From positions 1 through 64,000 of the forward strand of contig JANQJW010000090.1 of the NCBI GenBank assembly GCA_028281445.1: 64,000 nucleotides of DNA, in the 5' to 3' direction. Positions 49,567 through 60,650 of this stretch are shown one piece after another. This DNA is from Planctomycetota bacterium. Lineage in GTDB: Bacteria > Planctomycetota > PLA2 > JAEUHO01. Numbering within the stretch: the stretch's first letter is position 1; every line of letters starts with the position of its first letter. A program made the translations under genes and the position numbers. The notes below the pieces were generated by a model, which was given only the letters and a program-made list of their open reading frames with translations, was not told where the DNA came from and made no database searches.

Positions 49567-51069
49567 ATGCCCGCACGCCTTGCCTGGCTCGTCGCCGTCA
49601 CAACGCTGCTGCTACTGGCCACCGGCCCGGCCGCGCACGCCGCCGAGCCGGACGGTCTGACCGTGAAGCGCGTCGTCCTCACCGACGCGACGGGCAAGAT
49701 GGTGGATGCGTTCCGCGCGCGCCCGGACGGTACGTGGGAGCGGCGCCAGAGCGGCGGCTTCTGGAAGCCTGTCAAGCTGCTCGACCGCACGAAGCACGTG
49801 GTCTGGTTCTTCGATGCGGCTGGCAACGAGGAGCTGCGCGTCGCGTTCCCGGACCTCGGCGTGCGCACGCGGCCTGCGAGCGCGCAGTTCCCCAACACCA
49901 ACGCGTGGCAGACGAGTCCCCTGCAGGCGCAGGCGTTCCTCGCGCGCGGTACGGGAGAAGAGCCGAAGGTCACCGGCCTGACCGTGCGCCAGATCACGCT
50001 GACCGACGTGTCCGGCGTCGTGGTGGGCCGCTACCGCGAGCGCGTACCGGCAACCAACCCCGTCACGTGGGAAGCGCAGGATCCGGGGCGGCCTTGGCGC
50101 GGCCCGATTCGTGTCGTGGATCGCACGGAGCACGTCTTGTGGCTCTTCGACGAGAGCGACAAGGCGGAGCTGCGTTTCGACTTCCCGGGTCTCGCGGTCA
50201 AGAGCCGCCCGAGCAGCAAGGTGTTCCCAAACCCCATGCCGTGGACCGTGCTTCCTCTCACGGCCAAGGCGGGTGCGACCGCGGCGACGCCGGAGGCGCC
50301 CAAGGCCCGCATGACGTTCTTCGTCATCAACCAGACCGGAAAGGCCATCGAGCTGTTCCAGCCCGCCCATTGGCCGCCGGTGGGAACCGAAGGTGTGCTC
50401 GTCGACCGGCTGCATAACGGCCAGACGCGCACGTACACGGCTGACGCCGGCATGGGCTGGGTGATCCGAACCGCCGCGCCACCGAAGAGAGAGTTGAAGC
50501 GCTTCCAGATCACGAAGCAGAACCAGCGCATCGTGTTGAGGCCCAGCGTCCCGCCCCCGCCGCCGACAGTGCCCAAGCCTGTGCCCAAGCCGGTACGCAC
50601 GCAGACACTCTCCATCACCGGAACGGTCGAGCGCCTGGGCGGATGGAAGCATCTCTCAGGCGATCCCGACATGGACACCAACTCCAACGACCGCGTGCCC
50701 GTGAAGGTGAAAAGCCGGCTGAGCTACACCGCGGACGGTGTGTACGTGGACATCTACTTTCACGTGCAGGAGTTCCGCGGGGACGGCACGGCCTATGGCG
50801 GCCACTGGGACACGGTGAAGCTCTTCACCAAGGCGAACGGCAAGATCCCCGCCGATGCGCGGGTTGTCGGCATCGAGCCGCCGGGCGGCGCCGGCGAGCG
50901 CGAGTGGAGCTTCGTCACCATCGGACGTCAGCACCAGCTCATCCCCGTCAAGACACACGGCACGTACTGGGATGACCTCTTCGTCCTCGTCGACTCGCCC
51001 AAGAAGGGCGACGGCGCGCACGTCGGCGTGCGCGGCACGATCACGCTCGCGGTTACCGTCGAGCGCTAG
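49567..51069 (+). CDS. Exported protein with duplicated beta domains and a VHL-beta-like segment
   Basis: A 500-residue exported protein, signal peptide about 1-25. Two ~105-residue units are clear internal repeats: 'LTVKRVVLTDATGKMVD...LLDRTKHVVWFFD' (about 30-125) and 'LTVRQITLTDVSGVVVG...VVDRTEHVLWLFD' (about 138-237). Residues about 247-325 ('RMTFFVINQTGKAIELF', 'LHNGQTRTYTADAGMGWVI') look like the beta domain of VHL-type proteins, which I suggest only tentatively. A proline hinge (330-345) leads to a C-terminal beta domain with 'DVYVDIYFHVQEF'-like strands. No enzyme motif is seen. Start follows GGAGGAACCCC. Confidence 0.7.
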   Translation: MPARLAWLVAVTTLLLLATGPAAHAAEPDGLTVKRVVLTDATGKMVDAFRARPDGTWERRQSGGFWKPVKLLDRTKHVVWFFDAAGNEELRVAFPDLGVRTRPASAQFPNTNAWQTSPLQAQAFLARGTGEEPKVTGLTVRQITLTDVSGVVVGRYRERVPATNPVTWEAQDPGRPWRGPIRVVDRTEHVLWLFDESDKAELRFDFPGLAVKSRPSSKVFPNPMPWTVLPLTAKAGATAATPEAPKARMTFFVINQTGKAIELFQPAHWPPVGTEGVLVDRLHNGQTRTYTADAGMGWVIRTAAPPKRELKRFQITKQNQRIVLRPSVPPPPPTVPKPVPKPVRTQTLSITGTVERLGGWKHLSGDPDMDTNSNDRVPVKVKSRLSYTADGVYVDIYFHVQEFRGDGTAYGGHWDTVKLFTKANGKIPADARVVGIEPPGGAGEREWSFVTIGRQHQLIPVKTHGTYWDDLFVLVDSPKKGDGAHVGVRGTITLAVTVER

Positions 51070-51087
51070 CCCAGCGTGCCGCGCGCC

Positions 51088-52860
51088 TTAGGGAGGCGGC
51101 GGCTGGCCGTAGACACGGAGCTCGGAGAACCCGCCGCAGTCGGACTGCTCGTGATCCAGGAGCGTGAGACTCACGCGGTTGCCGCTCGTTCCCGCCGGGA
51201 ACACGATCTCGATCGACACGCGTGAATCCAGAAGCGTGATGCCGCCGGAGTTGTAGATCGGTGTGCCGGCCGCGTTGTAGACGATGACGACGGCGCCTCG
51301 GAACCCGTAGTTGTCGTTCGTTGTCGGGTCCCCGTCCTGGAACGTCTCCGGGTCGACCTCCAAGCGCGCCAGGTCGACATCTACACCCGCCGGCATGCGC
51401 CAGTCGAAGACCTCGGTGTCGCCGCCGGTCGATCCGTTGGAGAACCAGTTCGTGCTGGAGTTGCCGTCGACGCCTCGCGCAACACTGAACTGCGAGCTGA
51501 AGCTGGAAGACGCACTCGCGCTGCCCAGGCCGGTGATGTTCTGGGGCTGGCTCGGTGACTGGCCACAGAAGAGCGACTTCAGCTGCTCGTCCATGCACAG
51601 CGTCTCCTGGGCGGCAACGGTGGTGTCCTTGGCGGTGAACGCGTTGCTGAACACCCCTGCAATCTTGTTGATCAGCCCGTCATCGACGTTGGCGAAGAAC
51701 TCAGCGGCAAGGCGCGCGACTTGACTGATGACCTCGTTGGTGCCGTTGAAGCCCTCTTCGCGATTGCGGAACTGATCCGTGTTCTTGTTGGTCAGCCAGC
51801 CGCTCACGTACGTGACGAACGCGTTGAACTTGTTGAACGCATAGCCCCCGGCCGTTGCGGCCCCCGCCAACGCCTTGTCGCCGAGTACGCCCGCACCGCT
51901 GAAGATCGCACCGATGTAGGCGGTGAACGCGGCGACGCCGCCCGTCGCATCCTTCTTGATGCCTCGCTCCCAGGTGTCTTCGTAGATGCCGCGGATGGCG
52001 TCGATGGCGTCGGCCGCAGGATTCCCGTCGGGCGCGCGAATCCCGGCGTCGCGCAGTGCCTGCATCGCTTCGTCCCAGATGTCGCTGTAGGGCCGACGCC
52101 GTACGGTGGAGCGGGACAGCGGCGCACCGCCACCACCTCCCTCGAAGTGCGCCTGTCCGCCGACCGCCGCCGCCAACAGGAGTTCGTCGAGCTCGTCGAG
52201 CTCGGCGGGGCCGAGCTGCCGGGGCGTGCCGTCGATGACCTGTGTGATCGTGCCCGATGTTCGCAGCTCGTCGATCTGGTCGCAGATGTCGTCGTGTGTG
52301 GCTTCGGCTTCGGCGATGCGGGCGCTGATGTCCGCCGCATTCGCAGACGGTTCGTCGCGGAGGATCGCATCGAGGTTGAAGATCAGGTCGGCGTACTGCT
52401 GCTTCGCGCCCTCGAGCATCCCTAGGAGGATGAGGCCGCGGGTGGACTCGGGAATCGAGCGGGGTTCGAGGATCGTGAGGGTGCTCGCGGCGAACACACC
52501 GCCGACGCCGACCTCGACCGCAGCTTGGGCGACCTCGTCGGTGGCGGCGTCGATGACGCTAGGCGCAGCGACACGCACGCGGCCCGCTTCTACGGCGACT
52601 CCGAACGCCTGCACCGCGAACTGCACGGCGGACCCTGCCGGGGTGCGGAACTCGACGACCACGACGTCGTTCGCCGCGATCGCGCTGTTGTCGACGGCCA
52701 CGATCTCGCCCGGCGTCGCCGTCGACACGGACAGCGAGGTCGTGGCCTGGACCGTATCCCCTGTTTGCCGCGGCGTGCCGGCGGTTCCACAGGCGGCGAG
52801 CGCTGTCACGGCGGCCAGCAGCAGGGCCTGGAAGCCGATTCGGTGCAATTGGAGCTTCAT
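51088..52860 (-). CDS. Lipoprotein with C-terminal F5/8 type C (discoidin)-like domain
   Basis: A 590-residue predicted lipoprotein: 'LLLAAVTALAACG' has the lipobox cysteine at 24. Residues 30-130 form an IPT/TIG-like beta domain ('SVSTATPGEIVAVDNSAI'). The middle, 140-430, is helical and Ala-rich. The C-terminus, about 440-585, fits an F5/8 type C (coagulation factor/discoidin) fold: 'GSASASSSFSSQFSVARGVD', 'GNSSTNWFSNG', and the final 'SDCGGFSELRVYG'. Such domains bind sugars or other proteins on surfaces. GGAGGG lies 8 nt before the ATG. Confidence 0.72.
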   Translation of the reverse strand: MKLQLHRIGFQALLLAAVTALAACGTAGTPRQTGDTVQATTSLSVSTATPGEIVAVDNSAIAANDVVVVEFRTPAGSAVQFAVQAFGVAVEAGRVRVAAPSVIDAATDEVAQAAVEVGVGGVFAASTLTILEPRSIPESTRGLILLGMLEGAKQQYADLIFNLDAILRDEPSANAADISARIAEAEATHDDICDQIDELRTSGTITQVIDGTPRQLGPAELDELDELLLAAAVGGQAHFEGGGGGAPLSRSTVRRRPYSDIWDEAMQALRDAGIRAPDGNPAADAIDAIRGIYEDTWERGIKKDATGGVAAFTAYIGAIFSGAGVLGDKALAGAATAGGYAFNKFNAFVTYVSGWLTNKNTDQFRNREEGFNGTNEVISQVARLAAEFFANVDDGLINKIAGVFSNAFTAKDTTVAAQETLCMDEQLKSLFCGQSPSQPQNITGLGSASASSSFSSQFSVARGVDGNSSTNWFSNGSTGGDTEVFDWRMPAGVDVDLARLEVDPETFQDGDPTTNDNYGFRGAVVIVYNAAGTPIYNSGGITLLDSRVSIEIVFPAGTSGNRVSLTLLDHEQSDCGGFSELRVYGQPPPP

Positions 52861-52943
52861 CGGGGCAACCCTCCACGGTCCGGCACGAGCGCCGGTTGAA
52901 GGGGGATTGCCGCCGCGTGGAGCGACCGGCCAGAATTGCCGAG

Positions 52944-55021
<2,078 letters not shown>

Positions 55022-55025
<4 letters not shown>

Positions 55026-57220
55026 GACACTCTCTCCAAACGCGCGTGGCGCAACAGAAGTTGCTTGCGTCCGAACGCGTCAAAGTCAACGGTCACGCGG
55101 GTGTCCTCGCCGGCGCCCCCGACGGCCTGAAGCAGCCCCTCGCCGAAGTAGGGATGCAGCACGCGCTCCCCCACCACGAAACCGATGTCGGTCTCGCGCA
55201 CGGCTTCGGCGTAGCCACCCGGTGCGCTGTACTCCGACCTCACCGGCTCGGCAGCCCGGGGCCAGGCCGCCGCGTAGCCACCCGCTCGGTCGTCCCCGCT
55301 CGCGAGATCTGCCGGAATGTCCCGTAGGTACGGACTCGGCGTGCGCTGGTCGTCGCCCATGTATGTGACGCGCCGCGCCGCGTGCGTGATCGCGAGCTCG
55401 TGCTGCGCGCGCGTCATCGCGACATAGAAGAGTCGCCGCTCTTCTTCCTCGCCCGCGTTCTCGCCCAGGCTGCGCACGTGCGGGAAGTAGCCCATCTCAG
55501 CGCCGGTGATCAACACGCACGGAAACTCGAGCCCTTTCGCCGCGTGAACGCTCATCAAGCTCACCGCACCCGTGCCGCCGGTGTAGCCGTCTTGATCGGA
55601 GACGAGCGACGCGCGCTCGAGGAAGCCCTGCAGGTCGCCGTCCGGCTCCTTGCTGTCGTATTCGCGCGCGTAGGCCACGAGCTCTTCGATGTTGTCGGCC
55701 CGGCCCTGGTCGATCGCATCCGCGCTGTCGGCCAGCATCGCGCCGTAGCCGCTGCCGTCGATCAACGCGTCGAGGATCGGAGCCACCGGAGAGCGCGGCA
55801 TGGCGCCGACCTTCTTCAACAGGCTCAGGAAACGGACGAGCCCGCCGCGTGCGCGCTTCGAGACGGGCACGTCGGGCTGCCCGGCGGCTTCCGATAGCGT
55901 CAGACCGCGCGCCAGCGCGGCGCCGCGCAGCTTCTGGAGGCTCGCCGCCCCGATGCCGCGACGCGGCGTGTTGACGACGCGCAGGAACGCTGCCTCGTCG
56001 AGCGGGTTCGCGATCAAGCGGGCATAGGCCAGGACGTCCTTGACCTCGCGCCGCTGGAAGAACTCGGTGCCTGCGACCACGACGTAGGGGATCCCGCGCG
56101 CGCTGAGCGCGAGCTCGATGCCGCGCGAGAGCGAGTTCACCCGGTAGAAGACGGCAATCTCGTCGAGCCGCCGGCCGTGGTCCCGCCAGCTCTCGATGCG
56201 CGAGGCGGCGAGCTCGCCCTCGTCCTCGCCGTCGCGACACCGCGTAACGAGGATCTTCTGTCCGCCCTCGCGCTCGGTGAACAAGGTCTTCGCGTGGCGC
56301 TCGCTGTTCTGCTCGATCACCGCCTCGGCCGCGCCGAGGATCTTGTCGGTCGAGCGGTAGTTCTGCTCGAGGAGGATCTCCTCCGCGCCGCCGAAGTCGT
56401 CGTCGAACTCGAGGATGTTGCGCACGGCCGCGCCCCGCCAGCGGTAGATGCTCTGGTCCGGATCGCCCACGACCGTGATCTGTCCGTGCGGCCCGAGGAT
56501 CGCGCGCAGCAGATCGCGCTGCACGATGTTGGTGTCCTGGTACTCGTCAACCAGCACATGCTGGAAGCGTTCGCCGTACATGGCGGCCAGCTCTTCGTTC
56601 TCCTGCAACAGGCGCACGGCTTCGAGCAGCAGGTCGTCGAAGTCGACGAGCGAACCGGTACGCAGCCTCTGGTGGTACGAGTCGAACAGCCGGTCGAAGG
56701 TGTCTTCGAGGCCGTAGGCACGCAGGTCCACGGGCGCGCGCCCACCACCACCGTTCTTGCGGTGCGAGATCATGGACGCGGCGTCGACCGGACGCAGGAC
56801 GCCCGTGTCCATGTCGAGGTCCTTGTAGATCGCCTTGATCAAGCTGAGCTGGTCATCGCGATCGGCAATCGTGAACCGCGGGTCGATACCGACCTCGTCG
56901 CCGTGTCGACGCAGCAGGAACGAACCGAACCCATGGAACGTCCCGGCCCACACGTCCTGCCCGCCGGGGAGCATCGACAGCCGGCTCTTCAGCACGTCGG
57001 CGGCCTTGTTGGTAAACGTGATTGCGAGGATGGCCCACGGCATGACGCCGCGACTCACGAGCCATCCGACACGCTGCGTGAGTACGCGCGTCTTGCCGGT
57101 GCCTGCACCCGCCACGACGAGCAGCGGGCCGCCCTCGTACGTGACCGCCCGGCGCTGCGCGTCGTTCAGGTCGGCCAGGATCCCGTGGGGGTCGGCGAAG
57201 GTGTAAGACTCGTTCGACAT
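55022..57220 (-). CDS. UvrD/PcrA-type superfamily 1 DNA helicase
   Basis: A 732-residue 3'-to-5' DNA helicase for repair and replication restart. Motifs: Q motif 'LNDAQRRAV', Walker A 'AGAGTGKT' (K43), motif Ia 'AITFTNKAA', motif II 'VDEYQDTN', motif III 'VGDPDQSIYRWRGA', motif IV/V regions 'LMSVHAAKGLEFPCVLITG', and motif VI 'RRLFYVAMTRAQ'. The C-terminal tail ('GERVLHPYFGEGLLQAVGG') is the Tudor-like RNA-polymerase-binding module of PcrA/UvrD. The ATG at 57220 has no ribosome site but TACAAT 10 nt upstream. Confidence 0.93.
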
Positions 57221-57569
57221 GCGCGGCGCGATTGTAAAGGCGGTTTGCACCACCGAACCGGGAGGACCGGGAGTGGTGGAGACGAGGGCACGAGCCGGAG
57301 GGGCCGGATCCAAGGCCTCTGCGGCCTCGGCGTCCGGTTGTTGTCTGCCTTAGGCGAACCGGCCGAAAACGGGACACCCGCGCCGGAATCGCAAAGCGCA
57401 CCGGCAGAGATGTAAAGTCGCCACTGCGCACCGAATTCGACGCGCCAGCGCGGGATCCGCGCTTCGAAGCAGCCGTCTCGCGCAGGAGACGGGTGCGCGT
57501 TGAAATTGGAGAGCGGCGCGCTCTGCCCTACTCTTCCCCGTTCGACGTCGTTTCGCGGAGACAAGTCCG
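57221..57569. other. Divergent promoter region between helicase and rpmB
   Basis: About 350 bp between divergent start codons. It holds TACAAT for the helicase (57231-57236) and, toward rpmB, a TACTCT hexamer at 57529-57534 with a TTGAAA at 57500-57505 whose spacing (23 bp) is too long for a normal pair. No gene is seen. Confidence 0.4.
57231..57236 (-). promoter_or_regulatory. Candidate -10 element (TACAAT), leaderless helicase start
   Basis: TACAAT, one mismatch from TATAAT, ends 10 nt before the helicase ATG at 57220; the gap CGCGCCGCGC cannot serve as a ribosome site. Confidence 0.45.
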
Positions 57570-57836
57570 ATGCCCCGAGTGTGTCAGTTCAGCGGCAAGA
57601 AGACCAAGTCGGGCCGGACGTATGCCCGCCGTGGTCTCGCCAAGGCGAAGGGCGGCGTCGGCAAGAAGACCACCGGCAAGACACTGCGCCGGTTCAAGCC
57701 CAACATCCAGCGCGTGCGCGCTGTCGTGAACGGGCGCGTCGTGCGCGTCAAGGTCGCTGCCAAGTTCCTCCGTCGCGGCCTCATCGAGAAGCCCGTCAAG
57801 CGCACCTGGCGACCGGACGACGCCACGACCGAGTAG
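57570..57836 (+). CDS. rpmB: 50S ribosomal protein L28
   Basis: An 88-residue basic ribosomal protein. The family opening 'CQFSGKKTKSGRTYARRG' (C-x2-x-GK), the central 'TLRRFKPNIQRVRAVVNG' (kR-f-P-N-l-q) and the final 'VAAKFLRRGLIEKP' match bacterial L28. The N-terminal C-x2-(S)GK lacks the second C-x2-C zinc pair, so it is probably a zinc-independent form. GGAG lies 12 nt upstream of the ATG. A divergent helicase gene is on the other side. Confidence 0.93.
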   Translation: MPRVCQFSGKKTKSGRTYARRGLAKAKGGVGKKTTGKTLRRFKPNIQRVRAVVNGRVVRVKVAAKFLRRGLIEKPVKRTWRPDDATTE

Positions 57837-57875
57837 CCGCCCGGCGTTCGCACGCCGTCGACGCGATGGGCGACC

Positions 57876-57881
57876 TAAGGT
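57876..57881 (+). promoter_or_regulatory. Candidate -10 element (TAAGGT), leaderless start
   Basis: TAAGGT ends 7 nt before the ATG at 57889. The same bases could serve as a weak AAGGTG ribosome site, so the reading is ambiguous. Confidence 0.3.
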
Positions 57882-57888
57882 GCGACGG

Positions 57889-58101
57889 ATGGTCGCGACC
57901 TCCTGGAACCGTCGTCGCATGCGAGACGAAGCTGAATACGTCTGCGACAGCTGCGGCGAGGGCATCGTGATCCCGATCGATGTCTCGCAGGGCCCGCACC
58001 AGCAATACGGCGAGGACTGCCCCGTCTGTTGCCGCCCCCATCTCATCACGATAGAGATCTACCCGGACGGCACGACCCGCGCCTTCGCCGTGCCGGACTA
58101 G
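57889..58101 (+). CDS. CPXCG-motif small cysteine-rich protein
   Basis: A 70-residue protein of the CPXCG zinc-ribbon family: 'YVCDSCGEGIVIPIDVSQG' followed by 'QYGEDCPVCCRPHLITIEI'. Two Cx2C knuckles (C-D-S-C and C-P-V-C-C) should bind one zinc. The family is widespread in Gram-negatives and of unknown function. ATG at 57889 fits the upstream signal; GTG at 57880 and ATG at 57919 are alternatives. It ends in the palindrome CTAG, which is also the stop of the convergent Pnkp gene. Confidence 0.82.
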   Translation: MVATSWNRRRMRDEAEYVCDSCGEGIVIPIDVSQGPHQQYGEDCPVCCRPHLITIEIYPDGTTRAFAVPD

Positions 58102-60650
58102 AGTCGCGGATCCACCGGCTCCGACTCCAGCGCCAACACGCCGAACACGCACTGGTGCACCCGGTAGAGCGGCTCGCGCTCGACGAAGCGATGCAGCCCC
58201 TCGAGTCCGAGCGCGTACTCGCGTAGCGCAAGGGAGCGCTTGCGCCCCAACGAACGACGGCGCAGGCGCTCGAGGTGTTCGTCTGCGGTGTACTCCGGGC
58301 CGTAGATGATCCGCAGGTACTCGCGCCCGCGGCACTTGACCGCGGGCTGCACGAGGCCGCGGCGGCCGCGCACGATCCAGTCGGCGGACTTGACGACCAT
58401 GCCTTCGCCCCCCTCGGCGGTCAGCTCCTCCCACCAGGCGATGCCGGCGGCCTCGCTCTCCGGCTCCGTGACGTGAATCACCTGGAACGGCGTCGCGAGG
58501 AGGAACCCGGAATCGGAGGCGGCGAGCTTCGCGATCGTCTCCATGTGCCAGACATGGTCCTTGTCGCGATGCACCGCGCCTTCGGTGGCCATGATGTGGA
58601 ACGGTGCAAGCCTGAGGTCCTCGATCCCCTGAACGGGCCAGCAGTAGCGCCGGTAGGCCTCGACGTAGCGCTCAACACGCTGGTGGCGTGCGCGCATGCG
58701 ATCCCGCAGTGCCGCGCTCTCGCCGTTGCGCTGCGCCGCTTGTTCGAGGAGCGACACCGCACGCTCGAGACCAACGGTGCCGGATGCGCCGACCGCGGCA
58801 TACTGGCCCCTGAGCAGGGCCTGGGCCTTGGCAGACCAGGGCATCAGCTCCGCATCGAGACAGATCCAGTCGGTCTCGAACTCCGCCCAGAGTCCGGAGG
58901 CGTCCATGGCCGCCGCGACCCGCGCGACGACCGCGGCTTCGTCCGCATCGTCGGGGAAGAACGGCCGTCCGGTGCGCGTGTAGACCACGCCTTGTTTGCC
59001 GGCGCGTACGCCGAAACGCTCGGCCGCCGCCGCCGCATCGCGACAGACCACCAGCACGGCACGCGAGCCCATGTGCTTCTCCTGGCAGACAACCCGCGGC
59101 ACACCGTTCTTTCGGTAGTACGCAAACGCCTCGCGCGGGTGCTCGAGGAGCGGCCCCTCGCGGCAGGTCTCCGACGGCGACATGGTTGGCGGCAGGTAGA
59201 TGAGCCAGTGCGGGTCGGTCGCAAAGCGGCTCATCACTTCCAGGGCACCGGCCGCGTTCTCCTCGCGGATCGTCACCGTGCCGCGCATGCGCGTCGTCAC
59301 GATGCGCTTGCCGGCCACGTCGGCGATGTCGAGCAGGTCCTGATACGCGCGTTCCGCCGCCTCCGGGCCGCCTTCGGTCGGCACGAGCGGCGTCACGGGC
59401 TCGTACCACATCTTGTGCGCGGGCACGTCGACCAGCTCGCGCTCCGGGTAGCGGAGCGCGGTCAGCTTGCCGCCAAACACGCAGCCCGTGTCGACGCAGA
59501 TCGTCCCGTTGACCCACTCCGCCTCAGGCACCGGCGTATGGCCGTAGACGACCATGGCGCGACCGCGGTACTCCGAAGCCCAGTCGTAGCGCACGGGCAG
59601 CCCGAACTGGTCGGTCTCGCCGGTGGTCTCGCCGTAGAGCGCGAACTGGCGCACGCGCCGGGAGGCGCGGCCCTGCAGGCGCTCCTTCATGCCGGCGTGC
59701 GCGACGACAAGGCGACCGTCGTCGAGAACGTAGTGACTCACCAGCGACTTCACGAAATCGGCGACCTTCTGCTTGAACTCGTCGGTCTCCGACTCGAGCT
59801 GCTCCATCGTCTCGGCCAGCCCGTGCGTGAGGCGCACGTCGCGCCCCCACAGCTTGCGCAGCAGCTTGTCGTCGTGGTTGCCGGGCACACAGATGGCGGC
59901 ATCGGCCTCGACCATGGCCATCACGAGACGGAGCACGTCCGGTGACTTCGGACCGCGATCCACGAGATCGCCGACGAAGAGCGCCTTGCGGCCGTCTGGA
60001 TGGCGCGCCATGGGTGAATCGGGCATGCCGCTCACCTCGTAGCCCAGCTTCTCCAACAGCTCGACCGTCTCGTCGAAGCAACCGTGGATGTCCCCAATGA
60101 TGTCGAAGGGGCCGCGCTCGTCGCGCCGGTCGGTCCACAGCTTCGTCCGCTCGATCTCGACCGCCTCGATCTCCTCGACGCCCCGGAGGACGTGGATGTG
60201 GCGAAACCCCTCGCGCTTGAGCCCCCGCATGCTGCGGCGCATCTGACTCAGCTGCTGGCGCACGACGTGCGGGCCGAACTGGCGGTCCGGACGCGCCTTG
60301 TTCCGCGCGTGGCAGTCTTCGGGCGGCACATCGAGCACGATGGCCACCGGCAGATAGTCGTGCTCGCGCGCGAGGCGAACGAGCGGCGCCCTCGCTTCGC
60401 GCTGCACGTTGGTGGCGTCGACGACGGCCAGGCGGCGCGCCTCCAGCCGCCGCCCGGCGATGAAGTGCAGGATCTCGAAAGCCTGCTTCGTGACGGTCTG
60501 GTCGTTCTCGTCATCGGAGACGAGCCCCCGGCAGACGTCCGACGACAACACCTCCGTCGGCTGGAAGTGCTTCGCAGCGAACGTGGACTTGCCGCTGCCA
60601 CTGGGACCGATCAGCGTGACGAGGCAGACCTCGGGAATCGTGATCTTCAT
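58098..60650 (-). CDS. pnkp: Polynucleotide kinase-phosphatase-ligase Pnkp (RNA repair)
   Basis: An 850-residue three-domain RNA end-healing and sealing enzyme (Clostridium thermocellum Pnkp is about 870). Residues 1-170: kinase with P-loop 'GPSGSGKST' (K21, S22) and 'DATNVQREAR'. Residues about 180-430: metallophosphatase with 'GDIHGC', 'VGDLVDRG', 'VPGNHDD', 'VAHAG' and 'YGHTP'. Residues about 480-850: ligase-type adenylyltransferase with the nucleotidyl lysine K525 in 'CQEKHMGSRA' and 'GGEGMVVKS'. The Pnkp ligase is known to need Hen1 for sealing; Hen1 is encoded directly upstream with an ATGA overlap. Together they repair RNAs cut by ribotoxins. Confidence 0.93.
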   Translation of the reverse strand: MKITIPEVCLVTLIGPSGSGKSTFAAKHFQPTEVLSSDVCRGLVSDDENDQTVTKQAFEILHFIAGRRLEARRLAVVDATNVQREARAPLVRLAREHDYLPVAIVLDVPPEDCHARNKARPDRQFGPHVVRQQLSQMRRSMRGLKREGFRHIHVLRGVEEIEAVEIERTKLWTDRRDERGPFDIIGDIHGCFDETVELLEKLGYEVSGMPDSPMARHPDGRKALFVGDLVDRGPKSPDVLRLVMAMVEADAAICVPGNHDDKLLRKLWGRDVRLTHGLAETMEQLESETDEFKQKVADFVKSLVSHYVLDDGRLVVAHAGMKERLQGRASRRVRQFALYGETTGETDQFGLPVRYDWASEYRGRAMVVYGHTPVPEAEWVNGTICVDTGCVFGGKLTALRYPERELVDVPAHKMWYEPVTPLVPTEGGPEAAERAYQDLLDIADVAGKRIVTTRMRGTVTIREENAAGALEVMSRFATDPHWLIYLPPTMSPSETCREGPLLEHPREAFAYYRKNGVPRVVCQEKHMGSRAVLVVCRDAAAAAERFGVRAGKQGVVYTRTGRPFFPDDADEAAVVARVAAAMDASGLWAEFETDWICLDAELMPWSAKAQALLRGQYAAVGASGTVGLERAVSLLEQAAQRNGESAALRDRMRARHQRVERYVEAYRRYCWPVQGIEDLRLAPFHIMATEGAVHRDKDHVWHMETIAKLAASDSGFLLATPFQVIHVTEPESEAAGIAWWEELTAEGGEGMVVKSADWIVRGRRGLVQPAVKCRGREYLRIIYGPEYTADEHLERLRRRSLGRKRSLALREYALGLEGLHRFVEREPLYRVHQCVFGVLALESEPVDPRL

